From Muribaculaceae bacterium (GTDB lineage Bacteria > Bacteroidota > Bacteroidia > Bacteroidales > Muribaculaceae), in contig JAFYNZ010000055.1 of assembly GCA_017547845.1 (NCBI GenBank), forward strand, positions 1 to 64,000: a stretch of 64,000 bases of DNA, in the 5' to 3' direction. This document shows, in pieces, positions 9,316 through 18,567 of this stretch. A program made the translations under genes and the position numbers. Positions within the stretch are counted from its first letter, which is position 1. Each line of letters begins with the position of its first letter. The notes under the pieces are model-generated. The model worked only from the letters and a program-made list of their open reading frames with translations. It ran no database searches and was not told the origin of the DNA.

Positions 9316-9476
9316 CAAAAAACGAAGTTTTTGGGTTTGCCTATGCCGAGTGCAGCCGAACTTATGAAAAGTTAAGCAAACGAGAGCAGAGTGCAAAACA
9401 AAAAACGAAGTTTTCGGGTTTGCCTATGCCGAGTGCAGCCAAACTTATGAAAAGTTAAGCAAACGTGAGCAGAGAA
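9285..9476. repeat. 83-bp tandem repeat, about 2.3 copies, promoter-bearing
   Basis: Copies begin at 9285, 9368 and 9451, exactly 83 bp apart; the third is only ~26 bp. Each starts AAAGTTAAGCAAACG and contains GAGCAGAGTGCAAAAC. The first two copies differ at only a few bases. The first ~48 bp recur in inverted orientation at 29112-29162 upstream of the PBP1A gene, so the unit is also dispersed. Confidence 0.85.
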
Positions 9477-9588
9477 AAATTTTTTTCTGTGAAAAGTGCA
9501 TCGTGAGGGCAGACTATTATGGATTGATTTTCTTGGACTATAGTTCTGCTATCTGCTTGTGTGCTAAGATGCGTCGGAGTCTATAAAG

Positions 9589-9623
9589 CAAAACAATCCG
9601 GCCGGGGAGGTCGGATTGTTTTG
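9589..9623 (-). terminator. Terminator of the rubrerythrin operon
   Basis: Perfect 12-bp stem CAAAACAATCCG / CGGATTGTTTTG with an 11-base loop, 17 bases after the rubrerythrin stop. The A/T-rich arms give a T run on either strand. Confidence 0.75.
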
Positions 9624-9640
9624 TTGGGGATGGAGGTTGA

Positions 9641-10216
9641 TTAGATGTTGGTGTTTCTGATTTCGAAGTATGCCTGTGGGTGGAGACATGCAGGGCAAGC
9701 AGCAGGAGCTGATGTGCCTTCGTATACGTAACCACAGTTGCGGCATTGCCAGAAAGTTGTCTCAGGTTGAGTGAAGAGAGTGCCTTCTTCGAGACGCTTA
9801 GCGAGTGCGAGGTATTGTTCTTCGTGAGCCTTTTCAGCAACGCAGATTTCGCGATACATCTTAGCGATTGCAGGGAAACCTTCTTGTTCTGCTACGTCAG
9901 CGAAGTGAGGATAGTCTGTTGACCATTCTTCGTTTTCGCCCATAGCAGCAGCTCTGAGGTTTTCTACTGTTGTACCGATAACGCCTGCAGGATAGCCTGC
10001 TGTGATTTCGACGCAACCACCTTCGAGGAATTTAAACATACGCTTAGCGTGTTCTTTTTCTTGTTCTGCTGTAGTTGTGAAGATAGCAGCGATTTGTTCG
10101 AAGCCTTCTTTTTTAGCTTGGCTTGCAAAGAATGTATATCTCATTCTTGCTTGTGATTCACCTGCGAAAGATGTGAGCAAGTTTTTTTCTGTTTGTGTTC
10201 CTTTTACGCTTTTCAT
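9641..10216 (-). CDS. rbr: Rubrerythrin
   Basis: 191 residues in classical order. The ferritin-like di-iron domain covers residues 1-145, with iron-ligand motifs ESQARMRY and EQEKEH and the later EKAHEEQY. The C-terminal rubredoxin domain has CRNCGYVYEG and CPACLHPQ, giving four Cys for one iron. It reduces hydrogen peroxide to water in the cytoplasm of anaerobes. It is last in a perR - reverse rubrerythrin - rubrerythrin operon, which fits peroxide-inducible expression. Confidence 0.95.
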   Translation of the reverse strand: MKSVKGTQTEKNLLTSFAGESQARMRYTFFASQAKKEGFEQIAAIFTTTAEQEKEHAKRMFKFLEGGCVEITAGYPAGVIGTTVENLRAAAMGENEEWSTDYPHFADVAEQEGFPAIAKMYREICVAEKAHEEQYLALAKRLEEGTLFTQPETTFWQCRNCGYVYEGTSAPAACPACLHPQAYFEIRNTNI

Positions 10217-10270
10217 AATTGTGTTGTGTTTATTTTTATTTGTTAACGTATTTAGATAGTATTTTGTTTA

Positions 10271-10822
10271 TTATTTTTTGAAGTAGCGGTTGAATAGACC
10301 TTGGAAGCCTTGACCATGGCGAGCTTCGTCGCGAGCCATTTCGTGAACAGTGTCGTGGATAGCGTCGAGGTTGAGTTCTTTAGCGCGTTTAGCGATGCGG
10401 AATTTGTCAGCGCAAGCACCAGACTCAGCGTTCATGCGCTTTTCGAGGTTAGTCTTAGTGTCCCATACGCAGTCGCCGAGAAGTTCAGCAAATTTAGCAG
10501 CGTGTTCAGCTTCTTCCCAAGCGTAGCGCTTGAAAGCTTCAGCGATTTCAGGATAGCCTTCGCGGTCAGCTTGGCGAGACATAGCAAGATACATACCTAC
10601 CTCTGTGCATTCGCCCATGAAGTGTGCGTTAAGGTCGTTGATCATTTCGTCGTCGCAACCCTTAGCTACACCGACAACGTGTTCAGCTACAAATGTGAGA
10701 CCTTCTTCTTCGTTGAGTTCTTTGAACTTTGAAGCAGGCACCTTACATTGAGGGCAGAATTCCGGAGCGTTTTCTCCTTCTGCTACATAACCACATACTG
10801 TGCAAATCCATTTCTTTGACAT
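10271..10822 (-). CDS. Reverse rubrerythrin (N-terminal rubredoxin domain)
   Basis: 183 residues. The rubredoxin domain comes first ([20 protein letters not shown], four Cys), followed by a ferritin-like domain with [18 protein letters not shown] and DEARHGQGF supplying the di-iron ligands. This domain order defines reverse rubrerythrins, which act as NADH-linked peroxidases with partner electron carriers. It lies 54 bases upstream of the conventional rubrerythrin and 46 bases downstream of the Fur-family gene, all on the same strand. Confidence 0.93.
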   Translation of the reverse strand: MSKKWICTVCGYVAEGENAPEFCPQCKVPASKFKELNEEEGLTFVAEHVVGVAKGCDDEMINDLNAHFMGECTEVGMYLAMSRQADREGYPEIAEAFKRYAWEEAEHAAKFAELLGDCVWDTKTNLEKRMNAESGACADKFRIAKRAKELNLDAIHDTVHEMARDEARHGQGFQGLFNRYFKK

Positions 10823-10868
10823 AGTCTTATAGTTTTTTAGAGTTAATTTATAGTTTTGTTAGTTATAT

Positions 10869-11303
10869 TTATTGTTGGTTGTTCTCAAGGCAACTATGAC
10901 AGGTGGCGTGGAAGTTGATGTGCATCTCAGCGTCAGGCACCGGAGCGTAGGAGAGAACCTTGTTCCATAGGTCTTCCGGAATGTCTACATCGTGAATCTT
11001 GCGGCATTGGGAGCAGATGAAGTGAGCGTGAGGATAGAGGGCTGCGTCGTAGTGGACAGCGTCTTTCTCCAGGTGAAGTGCTCTGATAGCTCCTTTCTCG
11101 GTCAAGAGGTTGAGCGTGTTGTAGACAGTGGTGCGTGAGAGCGTTGGCATAGTCTTGATGAGTTCGTCGTAAATCTCGTCGGCTGTGGAGTGGAATCTGT
11201 TTTTGAGAACATAGTCCATTACTGCCACGCGCTGAAGAGATGGTCGAATCTCAAATTTGGCTAATATTTCTAACGCATTTGTCATGTTTTGTACTGAGTT
11301 CAA
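10869..11303 (-). CDS. Fur-family regulator, probably PerR-like
   Basis: 144 residues. A winged helix (~1-85, with TLSRTTVYNTLNLL) is followed by a dimerisation and metal domain containing HAHFICSQCRKIHD and CHSC, the two CxxC zinc motifs, plus HYD and HINFH as candidate regulatory-metal ligands. It heads an operon with two rubrerythrins, which points to peroxide sensing rather than iron uptake; no siderophore or iron genes are nearby. A PerR call remains inference without a regulatory-site test. Confidence 0.88.
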   Translation of the reverse strand: MNSVQNMTNALEILAKFEIRPSLQRVAVMDYVLKNRFHSTADEIYDELIKTMPTLSRTTVYNTLNLLTEKGAIRALHLEKDAVHYDAALYPHAHFICSQCRKIHDVDIPEDLWNKVLSYAPVPDAEMHINFHATCHSCLENNQQ

Positions 11304-11317
11304 TTTTTAATTCGATG

Positions 11318-11348
11318 CAAAGTTAGTGCTTGATTTCGTATTATCAAA
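11318..11348 (-). promoter_or_regulatory. Promoter of the peroxide-defence operon
   Basis: Minus strand -33 TTTG (11348-11345), 19-bp spacer, -7 TAACTTTG (11325-11318), 15 bases before the ATG at 11303. A full consensus match. The surrounding sequence is very AT-rich; I saw no clean Per box. Confidence 0.75.
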
Positions 11349-11470
11349 TTATTTTTAGTTAATAGATGTTAATGGTTGGCATTTTGTGATTAGATTGATA
11401 GAAACGCTTTCAATGTGCAATATGTTGAAAAAATCTTATTTCAATACTTGTGTATTTGAGAAATTTATGC

Positions 11471-11505
11471 TAAATTTGCAATAAATTCAATATCCGTATT
11501 GAATT
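11471..11505 (+). promoter_or_regulatory. Promoter and palindromic operator of the S24 regulator
   Basis: -7 box TAAATTTG at 11471-11478, with TTG at 11448-11450 as the -33. A perfect dyad AATTCAATA-TCCG-TATTGAATT (11484-11505) covers the expected transcription start. A looser copy of the same half-sites (TTCAATAC...GTATTTGA) lies at about 11440-11459, over the -33 region. The arrangement fits autorepression by the downstream gene. Confidence 0.65.
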
Positions 11506-11563
11506 GAGTGACTTAAAACATAGTATATCAACAACTTAAAAAATACTTAAATCCTTAACAATT

Positions 11564-12223
11564 ATGGAAAGACGTGTTGACCGACTTGATAAGTATATCA
11601 AATTTCGTGGATTGAATGACAATAAAGTGACACACGACAGTGGCATTTCTGTCGGCACTTTAGGTAAAAGCCGTAAGGAGGGCAAAGATATCACTCCTAA
11701 GACAGCTGAAATGATTCTTGAAGTCTATCCGGAGCTCAATCGTGTGTGGTTGATGACCGGTGAGGGCGAAATGCTCGGTACTAAGAAACCTACCGATTTT
11801 GTGTCTTATCCTTTGCTTGATGTGTCAAGAGCTGAATGTGGCAAGGCATTTGGCATAGCGTCCACTGTCAGAGTGACTGAGTTGCCTTACATCAGCATTC
11901 CGGGCGTGCCTGTCGATACAGAGTTTTTCGTTCAAGCATCAGGCCACTCTATGATCAATAAGCAAAACCCTGAGTTGTCGATCCCTACCGGAGCGCTCGT
12001 CGGTCTTGCTAAAATCACCACCCGCGTGATACGTTGGGGTGAGGTCTATGCATTGTCTACTGCCGACGGCGTGATGATTAAGCGTATCTTCGAGAGCGAG
12101 GATAAGAACTTGGTGCGCTGCGTGTCGTACAATAGTGAAGAGTATCCCGATTTCGAGATTGAGCGTCGCGACATCTTCGAATTGGCGCGTATCACTTGCG
12201 TGATCCCTATCAGTCTGCGATAA
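11564..12223 (+). CDS. HTH plus S24/LexA-type peptidase-fold transcriptional regulator
   Basis: 219 residues. The N-terminal ~65 residues are an XRE-like helix-turn-helix (NKVTHDSGISVGTLGKSRKE). The C-terminal half has the S24 fold: SGHSM holds the candidate nucleophile Ser and MIKRIF the candidate Lys of the dyad. Such proteins are stress- or phage-type repressors that inactivate themselves by self-cleavage; whether this one cleaves is not known. No phage genes are nearby, so it looks like a resident regulator. Its own promoter carries a perfect palindrome. tilS starts 20 bases after its stop. Confidence 0.85.
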   Translation: MERRVDRLDKYIKFRGLNDNKVTHDSGISVGTLGKSRKEGKDITPKTAEMILEVYPELNRVWLMTGEGEMLGTKKPTDFVSYPLLDVSRAECGKAFGIASTVRVTELPYISIPGVPVDTEFFVQASGHSMINKQNPELSIPTGALVGLAKITTRVIRWGEVYALSTADGVMIKRIFESEDKNLVRCVSYNSEEYPDFEIERRDIFELARITCVIPISLR

Positions 12224-12243
12224 CACCTATATTATATAACACG

Positions 12244-13551
12244 ATGCGACTCTTGGAGCAGGTGGTGGATAAGGCTATCGGCCGTCGACATGGTCGGCTG
12301 TTGGTGGCTGTCAGTGGCGGGGCAGATTCGGTCGCTTTGCTACATGTACTACTCCGCCTGCGCAAGGATTGCATAGTGGCACATTGCAACTTTCATCTTC
12401 GTGGCGAGGAGAGCGACCGCGACGAGCGTCATGTGGTCGACCTATGTGCGTCGCACGGGGTGGAGTTACTTGTCAAGCACTTCGATGTGGCGGCTTATTG
12501 TGCACGACACAAGGTGTCGGTCGAAATGGCATGTCGCGATTTGCGATATGAATGGTTTCGACAGTTGATGGCCGACCGCGAGTGCAGTCGTATTGCAGTG
12601 GCTCACAATTCCGACGACAACGTTGAGACTATGTTGCTCAATCTCTTCCGTGGCACGGGCATTGATGGACTGGCAGCAATGGCGGTCGACAATGGCGAAA
12701 TTTTGCGACCATTGCTCGGCGTGACTCGTCGTCAGATTGAGGAGTACTTGCGAGAGTGTGGCATCGAATACGTGGTCGACAGTACCAATCTCGAGTCGGA
12801 CTATCGCCGCAACTTTGTGCGCAACGAGTTGCTGCCGATGATCGAAACGCGTTGGCCGGGAGCACGCTCGGCGCTTGCTCGTACGCGTCAAAACCTCGAA
12901 GGCGCTCGTCGATTTTATAGAGCAAAAGTAGATGAAATGCTGACTTGCTGTGATAATGTTGACTTCCTCCCCAACGAAATAGTGGCTGATGCTCCCGACA
13001 AGGTGACACTCCTGCACGAGTTTCTGAAACGCCACGGCATCAGCGACGAAATCGCTGTCGAGATGGCCGACTCGTGGGCATCGTCAGAGGGCATTGGCAA
13101 GCGGTGGCTGACGGCAGAAGCGGAAATAGTGCTTGATAGAGAGGGATTTAGATTGCTTCCCGAAGGGCAAGTTGCCGCAGAGCCGACTCTGAAAATAGAG
13201 CGACTCGCAATGACCGATCGACTGATGATGCAAATTCGCTCTGACAGGTCGCAGAGTGTATGCTATCTTCCTGCAGATGAGATAGATGAGACGAAGTTTG
13301 AGGAAAACTACCGACTGCGTCGACCGATGCGAGGCGATAGGATAGCGCCTATCGGCATGAAAGGCTCGTCGCTGGTGAGCGATGTGCTTAAAGATGCCAA
13401 ACTGACCATCCCCGAGCGACGCAACTATTTCCTGCTTGAGCAGGTATCGACCGGGGAAATCATCTGGATGCCGGGCTTGAAACGCTCGCGTCACGCATTA
13501 GTCTCGCCGACCGATGTCGCAGTCTATCGCATCTCGCTCGACAAAATATAA
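12244..13551 (+). CDS. tilS: tRNA(Ile)-lysidine synthase
   Basis: 435 residues from ATG 12244; the longer GTG frame from 12196 would overlap the preceding gene. The N-terminal PP-loop ATPase motif is VAVSGGADSVALL. The conserved HCNFHLRGEESDRDE and AHNSDDNVETMLLNLFRGTG stretches follow, and the C-terminal substrate-binding domains end with GLKRSRHALV. The enzyme converts C34 of the tRNA-Ile CAU anticodon to lysidine, which is essential for AUA decoding. Confidence 0.95.
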   Translation: MRLLEQVVDKAIGRRHGRLLVAVSGGADSVALLHVLLRLRKDCIVAHCNFHLRGEESDRDERHVVDLCASHGVELLVKHFDVAAYCARHKVSVEMACRDLRYEWFRQLMADRECSRIAVAHNSDDNVETMLLNLFRGTGIDGLAAMAVDNGEILRPLLGVTRRQIEEYLRECGIEYVVDSTNLESDYRRNFVRNELLPMIETRWPGARSALARTRQNLEGARRFYRAKVDEMLTCCDNVDFLPNEIVADAPDKVTLLHEFLKRHGISDEIAVEMADSWASSEGIGKRWLTAEAEIVLDREGFRLLPEGQVAAEPTLKIERLAMTDRLMMQIRSDRSQSVCYLPADEIDETKFEENYRLRRPMRGDRIAPIGMKGSSLVSDVLKDAKLTIPERRNYFLLEQVSTGEIIWMPGLKRSRHALVSPTDVAVYRISLDKI

Positions 13552-13749
13552 TACCCCCGAAAGGCACTGAAAAAAATATCGACATCCTCAGTTGCAAATT
13601 GTTTACATCTTCGCAATTGATTAAGGCCAAGGTTATCCTCGTTTGATTTGGTATAAAACGGATAAAACGGATGTAGCGACGAAGGGTGGGCGTGTGCCTA
13701 CCCTTTGTTTTAGGAAAGGGTGGCAAGGAGGGTAGGGTATATAAACGAA

Positions 13750-13774
13750 AAAAGCACTTCGTTAGAAGTGCTTT
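13750..13774 (-). terminator. Terminator of tRNA-His
   Basis: Stem AAAAGCACTTC / GAAGTGCTTTT with a 4-base loop, immediately after the encoded CCA end of the tRNA and followed by a T run on the minus strand. Confidence 0.8.
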
Positions 13775-13852
<78 letters not shown>

Positions 13853-14026
13853 ATGTATGCCTCATTTCTGAAAGGCGATGCAAAGTTAGGAAGTTTTTTT
13901 GAATTGACCAAATTTTGAAGCAGAAATTTTCGAAAATAAAAGAAATTGCCCCAAAAATAGGAGCAATTTCGATGAATTTACGGACAAAATCCGGTCGTGA
14001 GGCGACTTTTGTCGGTCGGCGTGGCA

Positions 14027-15670
14027 TCAGTTTTCGGGATACCATTGGGAGGCATATTCTTCGAGCATTGCGCCGATGTGTCGACCGATTTTGTCGTAGT
14101 CGGCTTCGTCGAGGTTGGCGAGTGAGGCTCTGACCGACCATTCCGGGCCGTCGAATCCGCCGCCGTTGAGTAGCACGATGCCGGTCTCTTTTGCCAAGCG
14201 TATCACGAAGTCGATCGGCTCATAGTGCTCGGTGAGCCACTTTGCAAAGTCGCTGCCATAGAGCTTGTCGGCCCAGAGCAAGATGTCGATTTCGGTGTAG
14301 TAACCGGCGCGAAGCTTGTCGGGCTTGAGTTGGAAACCGGTGTTGTTCCAAAGCGTTGTGAGGCGCGAGGCGATGAGCGACTGCATCTGCTTCTTGTAGT
14401 TGTTGTCGGTGTCAAGTAGGGCATAGAGGGCAAATAGCGACATCTGCACTTGCTGTGGTGTCGACAGTCCGGCAGTGTGGTTGAGTGCAACGAGTCGGCT
14501 GTCGGCCACGAGTCGGTCGATGAATTTCAGTCGGTCGGGTTGGAGAGCGATTGAGGCATAGCGACGATGGAGACTGTGGCATTCGTTCTCCGATAGTTTG
14601 GTTATCATTGCGTCGAAGATGTTGTGCTCGGCTGTCGCGATGACGGCAATTCTCCAACCGGTGCACCCAAAATATTTGGAGAATGAGTAGACGCATGCTG
14701 TGTTGTAGGGGAGTCGCTTGAAGAGCGAACTGAAGCCGTCGACAAATGTGCCGTAGACGTCGTCGGTGATAATCATGAGGTCGGGGTTGTCGTGAGCGAC
14801 AATCTCTGCGATGCGCTGATGAGTGTGGTCGTCGAGTGCGTACGACGGTGGATTGCTCGGGTTGACGACGCAGAGCAATTTGATGGACGAGTCTTTGAGT
14901 TTGTCGAGTTCGCTGTCGGGGTATTGCCATGTGTGGTAGCCATCTCGGTCGGTAGAGGATGCCTTGATTTCGGTGACCTGGAAGCCAAATTCCGCCAATT
15001 TAGGGATTTCGATGTAGGGTGTGAAGATTGGCGTCATGATGGCGATGTGGTCGCCATGGTTGAGGAGTTTGTTGGCTTTGAGTGTATTGAATAGGTAGCA
15101 CATGGCAGCCGTACCACCCTCGGTGGCAAACAGGTCGATTATTCCCATTGACGTGTCTTCGTTGCACATCTCGCGACAGATGTAGTGGCTGACGATGACT
15201 TCGGTGGCAGGGAGAATACGGTCGGGACTTGGGTATTGGTCGCCAATGATGCCACTCACCCATTCGTAGACCACATCGTCGCCGCTAAGCCCCATTTTGA
15301 CTGCTTCGGCGATAGCTCTTTTGATGAATGAGGCTGTCTGGCAATCGCCAAGCCACGACATGAGTCGAGTGGCGATGCCTTCGCGTTGAGGGATTGGGGC
15401 GATGTCGGCAGAGTCGTAGAGCGAGTGTTTATGGCAGTCGATGATGCCAAACTGACCGAGCAGGAAGAATGCTCGTCGAGGGGTGGTGCATATCCAGTTG
15501 GGGTTGCCACGACCGGCATTGAGGAACGTAGCATCAGCTGTCTTGCTATGCTGTTGGGCGTAGTCGATGAGAGTGTTTTTGATTTCAAAAGGGCTCATTT
15601 TTTCGAGTTCTTTCTCGAATTTCTGCCCGCAATCGGTGCCACATTGTGGCTTTTGAGTGTTGTTGTTCAT
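14027..15670 (-). CDS. asdA: Bifunctional aspartate transaminase / aspartate 4-decarboxylase
   Basis: 547 residues, the length of AsdA enzymes, which are longer than ordinary class I/II aminotransferases. The PLP lysine sits in YSFSKYFGCTGWR. Also visible are NAGRGNPNW near residue 50, NPSNPPSYAL and TDDVYGTFVDGF. The enzyme decarboxylates aspartate to alanine and CO2. It follows the aspT exchanger gene by 37 bases on the same strand. Together they would import aspartate, decarboxylate it with proton consumption and export alanine, generating proton-motive force. Confidence 0.92.
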   Translation of the reverse strand: MNNNTQKPQCGTDCGQKFEKELEKMSPFEIKNTLIDYAQQHSKTADATFLNAGRGNPNWICTTPRRAFFLLGQFGIIDCHKHSLYDSADIAPIPQREGIATRLMSWLGDCQTASFIKRAIAEAVKMGLSGDDVVYEWVSGIIGDQYPSPDRILPATEVIVSHYICREMCNEDTSMGIIDLFATEGGTAAMCYLFNTLKANKLLNHGDHIAIMTPIFTPYIEIPKLAEFGFQVTEIKASSTDRDGYHTWQYPDSELDKLKDSSIKLLCVVNPSNPPSYALDDHTHQRIAEIVAHDNPDLMIITDDVYGTFVDGFSSLFKRLPYNTACVYSFSKYFGCTGWRIAVIATAEHNIFDAMITKLSENECHSLHRRYASIALQPDRLKFIDRLVADSRLVALNHTAGLSTPQQVQMSLFALYALLDTDNNYKKQMQSLIASRLTTLWNNTGFQLKPDKLRAGYYTEIDILLWADKLYGSDFAKWLTEHYEPIDFVIRLAKETGIVLLNGGGFDGPEWSVRASLANLDEADYDKIGRHIGAMLEEYASQWYPEN

Positions 15671-15707
15671 AGTCGTATAAAATAAAGGTGTATTAAAAGA
15701 TTGGTAG

Positions 15708-17414
15708 TCAGATGCTTAGCAGTACCATTGCCACGCCCATCAAGATGAGCAAGGTGTTGCCCACGGCGTAGGTGACAGTGTAGCCCATCGCCGGAATGTT
15801 GCTGCCGAGGCTTTCTTGCACAGCTCCCAGAGCGGCTGTCGTGGTGCGTGCTCCGGCACAGCAACCGAGGTTGACTGCCGGGTGGAACTTGAAGACTTTG
15901 TCGCCAAGCCAGATGGCGATCAATAGAGGGAGCGTTGTGGCAACGATGCCTGCGAGGAAGAGTGTCACACCGGCTTCTTTGATACCTGCGATGAATGTCG
16001 GGCCTGATGATATGCCGATTACGGCGATAAACATGTTGAGGCCGAGGTTGTTGAGAATCCAGATTGAGGGTTGAGGAATGCGACCGAATGTGGGGTGCTT
16101 GGTGCGTAACCAACCGAATATCAAGCCGGCAATAAGTGCTCCACCACTTGTGCTGAGACTGATAGGTATACCACCCGCCTTGATGGTCAATGCGCCGATG
16201 ATGCCACCGAGCAAGATGCCCAGTCCGACGAAGATGAGGTCGGTCTTGTTTGACGGACGGTCGAGGTAACCGATTTTGTCGGCCGCTTGCTTGATTTGCG
16301 ATTCAAGGCCCACCAAGTCGAGCAAGTCACCGGCCATCAGTTCGGTCGCATCAAGCACAGGGATAGAGGTGCTGCCACGCTTGATGTCCTTGACCATAAC
16401 GCCATACATGAACGGAAGGTTTCGTAGGTCGCCCACGGTCCTAAATCGTCGACTGCCTTTCTTGGAGATGGTGACACTGACGTTGGTCATAGGGAAAGAA
16501 AGGAGTTCGGCATCAAACACTTCTTCACCGATCCAACTCTCGTCTTGAACAATGGCTTCGCGGCGTCCGCTGAGCACCACTTCATCGCCAATGTGGACCA
16601 TCTGAGACGGATTGATATCGGATACAATGCCGAAGGATGTGCGCACTCGTTCGACAAAGATGCGGCGATCCATCGATGCAATTTTCTGCTCAATCTCTTT
16701 GATTGAACGGCCGTTTTCAAACCATTGGTCGCCGACTTTATAGGCGCGGAAAACGATTGGCGTGTTGGCCGGCATCTGCGACGGATCGTCGGAAGAAGAA
16801 GTGGTGCTCATCGATTGCTCAAGACTGCGCGTCATGGCTTTCACCTTGTCGATACCCCCGAGCATACGGGGCCCGATAGTGCCGAGGATATAGGCAGAGC
16901 CGATGGTGCCGAAGATGTAGGTCACTGCGTAACACACAGGTATCATATCAATCCAGTGGCTCTTGTCTGCGCCGGGGACTGATAGTGAATTGATAGTGTC
17001 GGTGCCTACACCGATGACGGCTGAGATGGTCTGTGCGCCGGCAAAAAGACCGGCAGCCATGCCTGCATTGTAGCCAAGCACTTTGGCAATGCCTATCGTC
17101 ACGCCAAGGCATACGATGCAAACGACGACGGCAAACATTACTTGCTTGATGCCCGAACTCCGTAGTGAGTGAACGAATTGAGGACCTACGCTATAGCCGA
17201 TAGCGAATAAAAACAGGAGGAAGAATACTGACTTCAACGGACCCGAAATAGGAATGTCCATCTGCCCGACCAGTACGCCCACAAGTAGAACGGACGTGAC
17301 CGTGCCAAGCGTGAAATTCTTGTACTTCAGGCTCCCAATCCAGAAGCCTAACCCGATGGTGAGGAATATAGCCATCTCGGGATAAGTGCGAAAAAAATTA
17401 ACGATGCTTTCCAT
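15708..17414 (-). CDS. aspT: Aspartate:alanine exchanger, AspT family
   Basis: 568 residues. Two blocks of hydrophobic helices (about 15-175 and 385-565) flank a soluble middle with two RCK/TrkA_C-type segments (FVERVRTSFGIVSDINPSQM; NVSVTISKKGSRRFRTV). This is the AAEx/YidE-YbjL duplication architecture. The downstream asdA gene supports the exchange of aspartate for alanine. A second family member lies at 18568-20265 on the same strand, separated by the divergent ddh gene. Confidence 0.9.
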   Translation of the reverse strand: MESIVNFFRTYPEMAIFLTIGLGFWIGSLKYKNFTLGTVTSVLLVGVLVGQMDIPISGPLKSVFFLLFLFAIGYSVGPQFVHSLRSSGIKQVMFAVVVCIVCLGVTIGIAKVLGYNAGMAAGLFAGAQTISAVIGVGTDTINSLSVPGADKSHWIDMIPVCYAVTYIFGTIGSAYILGTIGPRMLGGIDKVKAMTRSLEQSMSTTSSSDDPSQMPANTPIVFRAYKVGDQWFENGRSIKEIEQKIASMDRRIFVERVRTSFGIVSDINPSQMVHIGDEVVLSGRREAIVQDESWIGEEVFDAELLSFPMTNVSVTISKKGSRRFRTVGDLRNLPFMYGVMVKDIKRGSTSIPVLDATELMAGDLLDLVGLESQIKQAADKIGYLDRPSNKTDLIFVGLGILLGGIIGALTIKAGGIPISLSTSGGALIAGLIFGWLRTKHPTFGRIPQPSIWILNNLGLNMFIAVIGISSGPTFIAGIKEAGVTLFLAGIVATTLPLLIAIWLGDKVFKFHPAVNLGCCAGARTTTAALGAVQESLGSNIPAMGYTVTYAVGNTLLILMGVAMVLLSI

Positions 17415-17464
17415 AGTAGATGTAAGTTTAAATCAATCGTCATTAAAACAATGCTTAAAAGATT

Positions 17465-17494
17465 TTTGTTTAACCAATGTTTTTTGTAATTTTG
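17465..17494 (+). promoter_or_regulatory. Promoter of ddh
   Basis: -33 TTTG (17465-17468), 18-bp spacer, -7 TAATTTTG (17487-17494), 57 bases before the ATG at 17552. Confidence 0.6.
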
Positions 17495-17551
17495 TTCAAA
17501 ATCTTGATTTTGATCGTTATTTGGTCAGATGAAACAAACACTTTTAACACG

Positions 17552-18451
17552 ATGAAAAAGATTAGAGCAGCCGTAGTCGGTTACGGCAATATAGGTAAAT
17601 TTGCAGTCGAAGCCATTGAGGCGGCTGCAGATTTTGAGTTGGCAGGTATCGTCAGAAGAGCCGGTGCAGAAAATTGTCCTGCAGAGATAGCATGCTATGA
17701 AGTGGTCGACTCTATCACTAAATTGAAAGATGTCGATGTCGCTATCCTTGCAACTCCGACTCGCTCGGTCGAAGAGTATGCTAAAGAGATTTTGGCTCTC
17801 GGTATCAACACTGTGGATAGTTTTGATATCCACTCTCAGATTGTGCCATTGCGCAGAAGCCTTGGCGAAGCGGCTAAGGCCGGTAATGCTGTGGCTATCA
17901 TATCTGCCGGTTGGGACCCGGGTAGCGACTCTGTCGTCAGAACATTGCTTCAAGCGATAGCACCTAAGGGCTTGTCGTACACCAACTTCGGTCCCGGTAT
18001 GAGCATGGGACACACTGTTGCTGTCAAGGCAATTGATGGTGTCAAGGCAGCATTGTCGATGACTATCCCGACAGGTACAGGTATCCATCGCCGTATGGTC
18101 TATATAGAACTTGAAGAGGGTTACGACTTCGACAAGGTGTCTACTGCTATCAAGACCGACGCTTATTTCGTCAATGATGAGACACACGTGATCCAAGTGC
18201 CATGTGTCGATGAACTCAAAGATATGGGCCACGGTGTCAATATGACTCGCAAGGGCGTTTCGGGCAAGACTCAGAATCAATTGTTTGAGTTCAATATGCG
18301 TATCAACAACCCTGCATTGACCGGTCAGGTGCTTGTCTGTGCGGCGCGTGCGTCGATGCGTCAGCAGCCCGGTTGCTACACTATGATTGAGATACCGATG
18401 ATCGACCTTCTCGACGGCGACCGAGAAGACCTTATCGCTCACCTAGTCTAA
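17552..18451 (+). CDS. ddh: meso-Diaminopimelate dehydrogenase
   Basis: 299 residues from ATG 17552. The longer frame from 17477 would begin within the promoter and add a hydrophobic tail foreign to the family. A Rossmann motif AAVVGYGNIGKF binds NADPH. Further typical stretches are SAGWDPGSDSVVRTL, NFGPGMSMGHTVAVKAI and GVSGKTQNQLFEFNMRINNP. It makes meso-diaminopimelate from tetrahydrodipicolinate in one step, supplying lysine and peptidoglycan, and draws on the same aspartate family as the neighbouring transporters. Confidence 0.95.
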   Translation: MKKIRAAVVGYGNIGKFAVEAIEAAADFELAGIVRRAGAENCPAEIACYEVVDSITKLKDVDVAILATPTRSVEEYAKEILALGINTVDSFDIHSQIVPLRRSLGEAAKAGNAVAIISAGWDPGSDSVVRTLLQAIAPKGLSYTNFGPGMSMGHTVAVKAIDGVKAALSMTIPTGTGIHRRMVYIELEEGYDFDKVSTAIKTDAYFVNDETHVIQVPCVDELKDMGHGVNMTRKGVSGKTQNQLFEFNMRINNPALTGQVLVCAARASMRQQPGCYTMIEIPMIDLLDGDREDLIAHLV

Positions 18452-18509
18452 TCAATCGTGATGATTTTCAGTAGTAGACAATAGGTTATAAATCAGGTCT
18501 ATATAATAA

Positions 18510-18548
18510 AAACTCCCTCAGGCAACTGCTTGAAGGAGTTTCTTTTTT
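18510..18548. terminator. Bidirectional terminator between ddh and the second AspT-family gene
   Basis: AAACTCC...GGAGTTT stem with partly paired interior and a run of six T at 18543-18548. It sits between the ddh stop (18451) and the convergent stop at 18568. Confidence 0.75.
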
Positions 18549-18567
18549 ATAGTTGTATGGGAAATTG

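Noticed and set aside
12196..12243. Upstream GTG start for tilS
   Set aside because: It would overlap the preceding gene's last codons and add residues absent from the family; ATG 12244 gives the PP-loop at the usual distance.
17525..18442. 305-codon minus-strand frame opposite ddh
   Set aside because: Antisense shadow of a clearly identified enzyme, with a Cys/His-rich composition typical of such shadows.
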